A DNA stretch of 7,383 nt from Chloroflexota bacterium (GTDB lineage: Bacteria; Chloroflexota; Limnocylindria; P2-11E), in contig JACDAF010000176.1 of assembly GCA_013695575.1 (NCBI GenBank), forward strand, positions 1 to 7,383, in the 5' to 3' direction. A program made the position numbers and the translations under genes. This document shows, piece by piece, positions 1-5,386 of this stretch (positions are counted from its first letter, which is position 1; each line of letters begins with the position of its first letter). The notes under the pieces are model-generated. The model had not been told where the DNA came from. It was given only the letters and a program-made list of their open reading frames with translations, and did not search any database.

Positions 1-587
1 CAGCATGGATCGGTCCTTCGCTCAGGCCGAGCGCCCGAGTCGCCCCGCGCACCGCCGCGACGACCGCGTCGCGCTCGTGCGGCGGGAGACGCGAGGGCGT
101 GACGTAGAGCGTCTCCTCGAAGAAGGGGCCGTCGAGCGGGTCCGGCTTGTCGAAGATCGCGAGCACCTCGAGCCCTCCGCCGCGCAGCAGGCCCTCCAGC
201 GCCACCTCGCGGCCCGGGATGAAGTCCTCGACGAGGATGCGCTGCGGCTCGCCGTCCGGCGGGCAGAGCTCCGGCGAGCGCACGATCGCGGCGACCCGGC
301 GGAAGGCGCTGGCGAACGACGGCGGGTCGTCGGCCCGGATCACGCCGCGGCTGCCGGAGAGATCGATCGGCTTGACCACGCAGGGGTAGGCGATCGTCTC
401 GGCGATCGGCGATCGCGGCCGCGGCGGCCTCGGGGCGTGCGAGGTCGATCCGCAGGGCGCGTTCTTCGAGGAGCGCGGGGCGATGGTCCGACCCCACCAC
501 GACCTCGGCGCCGATCGCCGCCGCCGCCTCGAGGAAGTCGTGCGTGCGATACGTGGACGACGGGAGAAGGAGCAGGACGCGCGGCAT
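1..587 (-). pseudogene. ATP-grasp enzyme, C-terminus cut by window edge, internal deletion plus frameshift
   Basis: Two reading frames on the minus strand together make one ATP-grasp ligase-like protein. From the ATG at 587 the first frame reads MPRVLLLLPSSTYRTHDFLE and continues to about 412, a preATP-grasp Rossmann start. From about 400 down to the window edge another frame encodes the ATP-grasp fold: AYPCVVKPIDLSGSRGV (nucleotide-binding lysine and Gly-rich loop), then EVALEGLL, AIFDKPDPLDGPFFEETLY and LSEGPIHA at the edge. By family knowledge, roughly 80-90 residues (the end of the first domain and the linker) normally lie between these blocks; here they are directly joined and out of frame. 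The junction is rich in GATCGCC repeats, which fits a slippage or recombination deletion, or an assembly error. The substrate cannot be told; such enzymes join a carboxylate to an amine with ATP. As read, the gene is non-functional. Confidence 0.75.
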
Positions 588-606
588 CACTCCGTAGTAT
601 CGACGG
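588..606. promoter_or_regulatory. 19-bp divergent gap between ATP-grasp gene and nfuA
   Basis: The two start codons point away from each other with only 19 bp between. On the minus strand a GGAG lies at 593-590, just 2 nt from the ATG, which is close for a ribosome site. On the plus strand only a weak GACGG precedes the nfuA ATG. Neither -35/-10 pair fits in the gap, so each promoter must lie inside the opposing coding region, or nfuA translation relies on a weak site. Confidence 0.35.
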
Positions 607-1197
607 ATGCAGCGCCCCCTCTTGACCGTCACGGACGATGCGAGACGGAAGCTCGACAGCGTCCGACGATCCGGTGGCCAGCCCGACGACGCGCTGCGCA
701 TCGCCATCCGTGGCCGGAGCGGCGGGCGCTTCGACTACGACCTCGCGCTCGTCGGCCCGGCGGGCATCCAGCCCGGCGACGTCGTCATGGACCTCGGCGA
801 CCTCAAGGTGGTCATCGACGGCGGCAGCGCCACGCGCATCTACGGGACCACGATCGGCTTCGAGTCATCGCCCACCGGCGGGTCGCTGGAGATCGAGAAC
901 CCGAACGAAGGCTGGGCCGACAACCCCCTGGCCGCGCGCGTCCAGCAAGTCATCGATGAGCAGATCAACCCCGGCGTCGCCGGGCACGGCGGACACGTGT
1001 CGCTCCTCGACGTGCGCGACGGCGCCGCCTACATCCAGCTCGGTGGCGGCTGCCAGGGGTGCGGGATGGTGGACGTCACACTCAAGCAGGGGATCGAGGT
1101 CGCCATTCGTTCGGCCCTACCAGAGATCGCGCGGGTCATCGACACGACGGACCACGCCGCGGGGACGAACCCCTACCACCAACCCGCAAAGAAATAG
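607..1197 (+). CDS. nfuA: Fe-S biogenesis protein NfuA (A-type-like domain plus NifU domain)
   Basis: Cytosolic iron-sulfur carrier that holds a [4Fe-4S] cluster and passes it to target apoproteins. The 196 residues match the usual NfuA length and two-domain plan. Residues about 6-98 are an IscA/HesB-like fold (LTVTDDARRKL at the start) lacking the three A-type cysteines, as is typical of NfuA. Residues about 105-180 are the NifU C-terminal domain with the cluster-binding CxxC as CQGCGMVDVTLKQGIE (C149, C152). The C-terminal GTNPYHQPAKK resembles the common NfuA ending GTNPYY. The ATG at 607 has a weak ribosome site; an in-frame TTG at 622 is the only near alternative and would cut into the domain. 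The gene is intact, stands alone on the plus strand and is divergent from the broken ATP-grasp gene. Identification rests on both domains and the CxxC, so I am confident. Confidence 0.93.
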   Translation: MQRPLLTVTDDARRKLDSVRRSGGQPDDALRIAIRGRSGGRFDYDLALVGPAGIQPGDVVMDLGDLKVVIDGGSATRIYGTTIGFESSPTGGSLEIENPNEGWADNPLAARVQQVIDEQINPGVAGHGGHVSLLDVRDGAAYIQLGGGCQGCGMVDVTLKQGIEVAIRSALPEIARVIDTTDHAAGTNPYHQPAKK

Positions 1198-1215
1198 GGT
1201 TCTCGATGTAGCCCT

Positions 1216-1220
1216 GGAGG
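1216..1220 (+). promoter_or_regulatory. Shine-Dalgarno GGAGG with no standard start codon after it
   Basis: A perfect GGAGG sits 18 bp after the nfuA stop. It is followed at 4 nt by ACG AGC AGT (1225-1233), in frame with the SagB-like protein. No ATG, GTG or TTG lies in that frame between the nfuA stop and 1381. The site marks where translation of the SagB-like gene should begin. Confidence 0.5.
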
Positions 1221-1224
1221 ATTC

Positions 1225-2643
1225 ACGAGCAGTCGCGACGACACCGGGCACCCGACCGCGGCGGGGTCTGCGCTTCGGCGCTACCACGAGGCGACCAAGC
1301 ATTCGCCGCTGAGCGTCGCCGCCAGCCGGCATCGGCTGGACTTCTCGAACAAGCCGCTGCCCTTCAAGGTCTACACGAGCGTGGAGAGCGTCCCTCCGCC
1401 CGAGGACGTGGCGCGTCTGTGCCGCTACTCGAACGGCGTCCTGCGCTGGAGCCGCTATCCCTCAGGCGAGGAGTACGGCTTCCGGGCCGCCGCCTGCACG
1501 GGCGCGCTCTACCACATCGAGCTCTACGTGGCGTGCGCGGATCGGAAGGACCTGCCCGCCGGCCTCTACCACTACGCCGCCCACGACCACGCCCTGCGGC
1601 CGCTCCGTCAGGGCGACGTGCGCGGGGCACTCGTCGAGGCGAGCGGCGGCTTCGAGCCATTGGCCTCGGCGCCGCTCGTCATCGTGCTGACGAGCACCTT
1701 CTGGCGCAACTCCTGGAAGTACCAGGCGCGCGCGTATCGCCACGCCTTCTGGGACGGCGGCGTGATCCTGGCTAACCTGCTCGCGCTCGCCTCCGCCGAT
1801 GGTCAGGCCGCCGCGGTGGTCATGGGCTTCGTGGACGGCGCGGTCAACCGGCTGGTCGGCGTGGACGGCGTGCGGGAGGCGGCGGTGGCCCTCGTCGCGG
1901 TGGGCGAAGGCGCGGCGCCGCCGCAGACGCCAGGTCCGCTGCCGGAGCTTCATCTCCCCACCGAGCGGTTCTCGCCACGCGAGGTCCGCTACCCCGAGAT
2001 AGAGGAGGCGCACCGGGCCTCCTCGTTCGTGTCCGGCGACGAGGCGGCCGCCTGGCGGGCCCACGCGCAGGCTGCCGTCGGCGAGGCGCCCGGTCCGCTT
2101 TCCGACGAGCCGATCGTGGAGGTGATCCGGCGCCGCCGCTCCGCCCGCCGCTTCGCGGACCGGTCGATCACGCGCTCGCAATTGGTGACGGCGCTGGCGG
2201 CCGCCAGGGCCCCCATCCCCGGCGACTCATTCGGGGACGACCTCGTCGATCCCTTCGTGATCGTGAACGCGGTCGAGGGCCTGGAGCCGGGCGCTTATCG
2301 GCATGACCTGACGCTGATCCGACCAGGTGACTTCCGGCGCACCGCCGGCGAGTTGGCCCTCGGGCAGCCGCTCGGGGCGGAGGCGGCGGCCAACGTCTAC
2401 TTCCTCTCCGACCTGGACGCGGTCTTCGAGCGCTTTGGCGAGCGTGGCTATCGAGTGGCCCAGATGGCCGGCGGCGTCGCCGGCGGCCGACTCGAGCTGG
2501 CCGCTACCGCCGCTGGCCTCGGCGCGACCGGCCTCACCTTCTTCGACGACGAGGTGACGCGCTTCTTCGAGCCAGCCGCGGCTGGGCGCCAAGTTATGTA
2601 CCTAGCGGCGCTTGGCTGGCACTCGCGTAGCCAGCTCCTCTGA
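1225..2643 (+). CDS. SagB-like FMN-dependent oxidoreductase, tandem nitroreductase domains
   Basis: Predicted flavin (FMN) oxidoreductase of the SagB/ThcOx type in the nitroreductase superfamily; about 472 aa when read from 1225. Domain 1 (about residues 55-235) shows AAACTGALYHIELYV and LPAGLYHY, which match SagB-like proteins. Domain 2 (about 292-470) carries the FMN-contacting RRRRSARRF (302-310), LEPGAYRHDLTL and a closing GLGATGLTFFDDEV...LAALGW. SagB proteins oxidise azolines in peptide natural products, but no precursor peptide, cyclodehydratase or exporter is nearby, so the substrate is unknown and a stand-alone redox role is as likely. The first standard start is GTG 1381, but the open frame upstream encodes RYHEATKHSPLSVAASRHRLDFSNKPLPFKVY, a family-typical N-terminus that GTG 1381 would remove. 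I therefore place the start at ACG 1225 behind GGAGG, either a non-canonical start or an ATG altered by one base. The same strand and 27-bp gap suggest co-transcription with nfuA. Confidence 0.8.
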   Translation, partial: TSSRDDTGHPTAAGSALRRYHEATKHSPLSVAASRHRLDFSNKPLPFKVYTSVESVPPPEDVARLCRYSNGVLRWSRYPSGEEYGFRAAACTGALYHIELYVACADRKDLPAGLYHYAAHDHALRPLRQGDVRGALVEASGGFEPLASAPLVIVLTSTFWRNSWKYQARAYRHAFWDGGVILANLLALASADGQAAAVVMGFVDGAVNRLVGVDGVREAAVALVAVGEGAAPPQTPGPLPELHLPTERFSPREVRYPEIEEAHRASSFVSGDEAAAWRAHAQAAVGEAPGPLSDEPIVEVIRRRRSARRFADRSITRSQLVTALAAARAPIPGDSFGDDLVDPFVIVNAVEGLEPGAYRHDLTLIRPGDFRRTAGELALGQPLGAEAAANVYFLSDLDAVFERFGERGYRVAQMAGGVAGGRLELAATAAGLGATGLTFFDDEVTRFFEPAAAGRQVMYLAALGWHSRSQLL

Positions 2644-2725
2644 GTCAGGGTTGGGTCAGTCTCGAGACGCCTCGCACATGCCAGCCCACGCTCTCCCTTT
2701 GGATTGCATAGCCTCCGAGCGGCGA

Positions 2726-2748
2726 GGTGGCGGATCTTCCGCCCCACC
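2726..2748 (+). terminator. GC hairpin downstream of SagB-like gene
   Basis: GGCGGA (2729-2734) pairs with TCCGCC (2738-2743) around a 3-nt loop, extended by GGT/ACC across a 2-nt bulge. It lies about 80 bp past the SagB-like stop in a convergent intergenic region. No T-run follows, so it is at best a weak or Rho-assisted terminator. Confidence 0.3.
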
Positions 2749-2808
2749 CCTGCTCAGCCGTCGGGTGTTGGCCGACCGAACTGTGGCGCAGGCTGGGAGC
2801 TGTATCTA

Positions 2809-2827
2809 GGCGGCTCGCTTGGCCGCC
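2809..2827 (-). terminator. GC hairpin just after the moaA stop
   Basis: On the moaA transcript, 4 nt after the TGA, GGCGGC pairs with GCCGCC around a 7-nt loop. The following bases are TAGATACA, not a true U-tract. The position fits a terminator or 3'-end stabilising stem for moaA, and in the other direction an end for the plus-strand transcript. Confidence 0.4.
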
Positions 2828-2831
2828 ATGA

Positions 2832-3836
2832 TCACCCGCCGATGAACGACATCTCGATCTTGTGCAAGCCGGCGGTCTCGCTCGAGCGCTGCTCCGAGTA
2901 ACGGTCGGTGCGTTCGGTCCAGGTGGTGCTGATCGCATCGCGGATCTCATCGTCGGTCGCGTCCGCCCGGAGAAGCCCGCGCAGATCGCGGCCGGTCGTC
3001 GCGAAGAGGCAGGTGTAGAGACCGCCGTCCGCGGTGAGCCGCGCCCTGGTGCAGTCCGCGCAGAACGGCTGGGTGACGGACGCGATGACGCCGATCTCGC
3101 CGGACCCGTCGCGGTAACGCCAGCGCTCCGCGACCTCGCCGCGGTAGGCGGCGTCGACCGGCTCGAGGGGCAGCTCGGCATCGATCATCCGCACGATCTC
3201 GCGGGCCGGAACGACGTCCGCGAGCCGCCAGCCGTTCGACGTGCCGACGTCCATATATTCGATGAACCGGAGCGTGTGACCCTGCTCGCGGAAATAGCGC
3301 GCCATCGGCAGGATGCTCTGCTCGTTCAGCCCGCGCCGCACGACCATGTTGACCTTGACCGGCGCGAGCCCGGCGGCCGCGGCGGCCTCGATCCCGGCGA
3401 GGACGCGCGCGACCGGGAACTCGACGTCGTTCATGCACTTGAAGACCGCGTCATCGAGGGAATCGAGGCTGACCGTGACCCGCCTCAGGCCCGCGGCTGC
3501 GAGTGCGGCAGCCTGGTCCGCGAGGAGCGAGCCGTTCGTGGTCAGGGTGAGATCGAGGCCCTGGATGGCGGCGAGGTCACGGACGAGGACATCGAGACCG
3601 CGACGCATGAGCGGCTCGCCGCCGGTGAGCCGGATCTTCTGGACGCCCAGGCCGGCGAAGACGCGGGCGAGGCGGCCGAGCTCCTCGAATGTGAGCAGCT
3701 GCTCCTTCGGGAGGAACTGATAGCCCTTGCCGAAGACCTCCTTCGGCATGCAGTACACGCACCGGAAGTTGCACCGGTCGGTGACCGAGATCCGGAGGTC
3801 GCGGAGCGGGCGGGCCAGCGCGTCGGTGAGCGTCAT
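2832..3836 (-). CDS. moaA: GTP 3',8-cyclase MoaA (molybdenum cofactor biosynthesis)
   Basis: Radical-SAM enzyme that converts GTP to 3',8-cyclo-7,8-dihydro-GTP, the first step of molybdopterin synthesis, working with MoaC in the cytosol. The 334-aa product starts MTLTDALARPLRDLRISVTD and has the radical-SAM cluster motif CNFRCVYC (C22, C26, C29), then RLTGGEPLMRRG and LTLTTNGSLL. The C-terminal substrate cluster is formed by C259, C262 (FCADCTRARLT) and C276 (YTCLF), and the protein ends in the conserved GG. All hallmark residues are intact and the length is normal. The frame is open to an ATG at 3881, but MoaA proteins usually begin close to the LTD...RPLxDLRIS segment, so ATG 3836 is preferred; neither has a clear ribosome site at proper distance. 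No other moa, moe or mob gene is in the window. It converges with the SagB-like gene. Confidence 0.95.
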   Translation of the reverse strand: MTLTDALARPLRDLRISVTDRCNFRCVYCMPKEVFGKGYQFLPKEQLLTFEELGRLARVFAGLGVQKIRLTGGEPLMRRGLDVLVRDLAAIQGLDLTLTTNGSLLADQAAALAAAGLRRVTVSLDSLDDAVFKCMNDVEFPVARVLAGIEAAAAAGLAPVKVNMVVRRGLNEQSILPMARYFREQGHTLRFIEYMDVGTSNGWRLADVVPAREIVRMIDAELPLEPVDAAYRGEVAERWRYRDGSGEIGVIASVTQPFCADCTRARLTADGGLYTCLFATTGRDLRGLLRADATDDEIRDAISTTWTERTDRYSEQRSSETAGLHKIEMSFIGG

Positions 3837-3850
3837 CTGATAGGGAAAGT

Positions 3851-3881
3851 ATGAGGCCCGGAATGTCCTCCGGGGCCTCAT
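3851..3881 (-). promoter_or_regulatory. 12-bp stem-loop in moaA leader
   Basis: A near-perfect inverted repeat: ATGAGGCCC (3851-3859) pairs with GGGCCTCAT (3873-3881), and GGA (3860-3862) with TCC (3869-3871), with one bulged base and a 6-nt loop. On the moaA strand it ends 14 nt before ATG 3836, and a GGAGG is partly in the stem and partly in the loop. The bases ACTTTCCC follow, a weak pyrimidine tract. It may be an attenuator, a translation-control stem, or a terminator of transcription arriving from upstream. The alternative ATG 3881 lies at its outer edge. Confidence 0.45.
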
Positions 3882-4048
3882 CGCGATGCCGGGAAGACCC
3901 CAGTCGAGCCGGCGACCCTGAGCTGGAATCTGGATCAGGAACCTCGAAGTCGTCGATGAACTGATTCGGCGTGTCAGTGGGCCTGCCCGCCGGTTCGTCT
4001 TCCTTCAGATTCGCCGAAACTCAGCGGTTGGTGCTGCCGAGGCGATCA
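3882..4048. other. Gene-free stretch upstream of moaA
   Basis: No supportable gene. It must hold the moaA promoter, but I see no convincing -35/-10 pair on the minus strand. A segment at 3921-3938 (AGCTGGAATCTGGATCAG) resembles the anticodon arm of the tRNA remnant at 4048-4064 (AGCTGACTCTGGATCAG). A short plus-strand open frame (3921-4052) reads protein-like but has no start codon. Confidence 0.4.
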
Positions 4049-4098
4049 GCTGACTCTGGATCAGCCAAATCGAAGGTTCGAATCCTTCCTCCCCAGCC
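4049..4098 (+). tRNA. 3' half of a tRNA-Gln(CTG), remnant
   Basis: The segment folds as the 3' part of a tRNA. The anticodon stem GCTGA/TCAGC (4049-4053, 4061-4065) encloses the loop CTCTGGA with anticodon CTG. A 6-nt variable region follows, then the T-arm GAAGG-TTCGAAT-CCTTC (4072-4088), then acceptor strand CTCCCCA, base G73 and CC. Acceptor CTCCCCA with G73 and the CTCTGGA loop match tRNA-Gln. The 5' acceptor strand (TGGGGAG expected) and a proper D-arm are absent upstream, and the final A of CCA is G. It is therefore not a working tRNA. The homology stops exactly at the 3' end, where a binding-protein gene fragment begins, as is usual for an attachment-site copy or other recombination junction. 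Confidence 0.65.
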
Positions 4099-4099
4099 G

Positions 4100-4440
4100 A
4101 GCAGGTAGTCGCCCGAGCCGATGTTCTGCACGGCGACCTTCTTGCCCTTGAGACCGGCGACCGTCGTGAGCGTTCCGCTGGCCTTGGGGTTCACGACGAG
4201 CGCGAACGGCGGCTGGCGCGTGATCGACATGACTTCGACGAGCTTCTTGCCCAGGCGCACCGCGCCGATCTGGACATCGAGCGCCGCCGCGCGGCGATCG
4301 CCGAGCCTGAGACCACCGCGTCGACCGCGTTGGTGCCGCTCTTCGTGTAGGTGATGTCGACGTCGAGCCCCTCGCGCGCGTAGTCGCCGTGGCCTTTCGC
4401 GACCTCGAAGGCGAGGTACATGACAGCGTAGCCCGACGAT
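4100..4440 (-). pseudogene. ABC transporter substrate-binding protein fragment (NMT1/THI5-like), frameshifted
   Basis: An internal piece of a periplasmic solute-binding protein of the NMT1/THI5/SsuA class, which brings small organic or sulfonate/nitrate-type solutes to an ABC importer. One minus-strand frame gives SGYAVMYLAFEVAKG, then DYAREGLDVDITYTKSGTNA and AVVSGSA. A second frame gives LDVQIGAVRLGKKLVEVMSI, then PPFALVVNPK and GLKGKKVAVQNIGSGDYLLG. They meet near 4290-4302, where about one base is missing, at GGCGATCGCC. The signal peptide and the true N-terminus are absent above about 4440, and the C-terminal lobe is cut off at 4100 where the tRNA remnant starts. A 441-nt minus-strand open frame here (4021-4461) is spurious: its tail WGGRIRTFDL is antisense tRNA. 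No permease or ATPase gene is nearby. Confidence 0.75.
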
Positions 4441-4567
4441 CGTGCGCATGAACTCGGTCATCGGGAGCTCTTGTCACGTTGGCCCGCCGCACCGCCTGCC
4501 ATTCGCGAAATGAGGGGAGGGGGAACCCCGCATCGCGGATATCGCGGGCGTGTGTGTGCGCCCAGAG

Positions 4568-4613
4568 CGTGCTCCCGCGGCATCATCGCGAGAACGATGG
4601 ACCCCGCCCCCCA
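4568..4613 (+). repeat. 46-bp imperfect direct repeat, copy A
   Basis: It matches 5869-5914 ungapped at 37 of 46 positions. The first 13 bases, CGTGCTCCCGCGG, are identical, as are seven or more bases in AACGAT and in CCCCCCA. It lies about 150 bp upstream of the TetR start. Its function is unknown. Confidence 0.6.
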
Positions 4614-4717
4614 CGCCGCTCGTCTTATCGAGGTCGACGTGTCTGCCGATGCCCAACTGGCGAGTAGTCAGGGCGAGTCAACTCAGATCGGGACATTTCG
4701 GGAAGGGTCGGCTGAAC

Positions 4718-4748
4718 GTGAGAATATTCGTGATACGTTATGTCTCAC
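4718..4748. promoter_or_regulatory. 31-bp inverted repeat, candidate TetR operator/promoter
   Basis: The outer arms GTGAGA (4718-4723) and TCTCAC (4743-4748) are perfect complements. The core CGTGATACG (4729-4737) is itself symmetrical around the same centre. The segment is clearly AT-richer than its surroundings and ends 17 bp before the TTG start and 7 bp before GGAGG. Position and symmetry fit an autoregulatory operator overlapping the promoter of the TetR-cupin unit. A precise -10/-35 is not clear. Confidence 0.55.
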
Positions 4749-4755
4749 TAACTGC

Positions 4756-4760
4756 GGAGG
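4756..4760 (+). promoter_or_regulatory. Ribosome binding site GGAGG deciding the TTG start of TetR
   Basis: GGAGG is separated by 5 nt (TCTCG) from the in-frame TTG at 4766, which is ideal spacing. The next in-frame ATG at 4787 has no ribosome site close by. This favours TTG as the start codon. Confidence 0.65.
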
Positions 4761-4765
4761 TCTCG

Positions 4766-5386
4766 TTGACGACACGGCGCTACCAGATGACCGAGCGGGC
4801 CGAGACCACGGTGCGCACACAGCAACGCATCGTGCGCGCCGCCGTTCGGCTGCATGCGCGCAACGGGGTGCGCGCGACGAGATGGGACGACATCGCCGCA
4901 ACCGCGAGGACTGGCCGCGCGACCGTCTACCGGCATTTCCCTGATCTCGCCGCGCTCGTCCCGGCGTGCGCCAGAGCGGTGTTCGCGGCGATCGACCTGC
5001 CCGATGCGGCAACCCTCGAGCGGGAATTCGCCGATCCCGCGCGACCCGAGCTGCGTCTGGCGCGGCTGATCCGCCAGACCTGCGAGTGCTATGAGCGTGG
5101 CGCGGGCTGGCTACGTGCGGCAGAGCGGGAGAGTGACTTGGTCCCCGAGCTGGCTGGGGCGATGCGGAGGATCCGTAGCGGGGTCGCCGTCCTTCTCGAG
5201 GTCGTGCTGCGTTCGACGCCGGTGACCGAGGAGCACCGACGCGTGATCGGCGCGCTCCTCGATTTCTCCTTCTGGCGTCAACTGCGCCAGGCGGGCATCG
5301 CTCCGGGGGCTGCAGCAGACACGATCCTCGAGCTCGCGCTTTCGCAGCTGGCACCCAGGCGATATCCACGGAGGTCGGACGGATGA
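4766..5386 (+). CDS. TetR/AcrR family transcriptional regulator
   Basis: DNA-binding repressor-type regulator of 206 aa, a normal TetR length. The N-terminal helix-turn-helix is at about residues 18-62: RTQQRIVRAAVRLHARNG, then TRWDDIAATARTGRATVYRHFPDL, with the signature YRHF at 55-58. The rest is an all-helical ligand-binding domain with no recognisable ligand. TTG 4766 behind GGAGG is chosen over ATG 4787; the open frame runs back to 4550, but the upstream part is not family-like. The stop overlaps the start of the cupin gene as ATGA (5383-5386), so the two are translationally coupled and the cupin is the probable target. A 31-bp inverted repeat just upstream suggests autoregulation. Family assignment is firm; the specific role is inferred. 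Confidence 0.9.
   Translation: MTTRRYQMTERAETTVRTQQRIVRAAVRLHARNGVRATRWDDIAATARTGRATVYRHFPDLAALVPACARAVFAAIDLPDAATLEREFADPARPELRLARLIRQTCECYERGAGWLRAAERESDLVPELAGAMRRIRSGVAVLLEVVLRSTPVTEEHRRVIGALLDFSFWRQLRQAGIAPGAAADTILELALSQLAPRRYPRRSDG

Larger units (their letters stand above)
4441..4765. other. 325-bp stretch without a gene, leader of TetR-cupin
   Basis: No protein gene is supportable. It contains a G/C-rich patch (GGGGAGGGGGAACCCC at about 4514-4529), a tandem ATCGCGG pair (4532-4547), a short TG run (4550-4557), the first copy of the 46-bp direct repeat (4568-4613), and near its right end an AT-richer inverted repeat and the TetR ribosome site. Plus-strand open frames crossing it lack homology-like content and run out of frame into the TetR gene. 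Confidence 0.45.

Noticed and set aside
5..625. 206-codon plus-strand open frame at the left end
   Set aside because: Antisense of the ATP-grasp gene; highly Arg-rich with no domain.
1462..2181. 239-codon minus-strand open frame inside the SagB-like gene
   Set aside because: The plus strand encodes recognisable nitroreductase motifs; this frame shows none.
2862..3854. 330-codon plus-strand open frame opposite moaA
   Set aside because: It is the antisense of a clear MoaA with all cysteines; Arg/Glu/Ala-rich translation without domains, an effect of high GC.
4023..4098. Complete functional tRNA-Gln
   Set aside because: The 5' acceptor strand TGGGGAG and a matching D-arm are absent, the variable region is long, and the 3' end is CCG.
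4021..4461. 146-codon minus-strand open frame as a real protein
   Set aside because: Its end (WGGRIRTFDL) is antisense tRNA, its middle is a binding-protein piece and its start is out of frame with the homology.
4550..4765. TetR start at 4550, giving 278 aa
   Set aside because: The extension has no homology-like content and would cross the candidate promoter/operator; TTG 4766 has the ribosome site.
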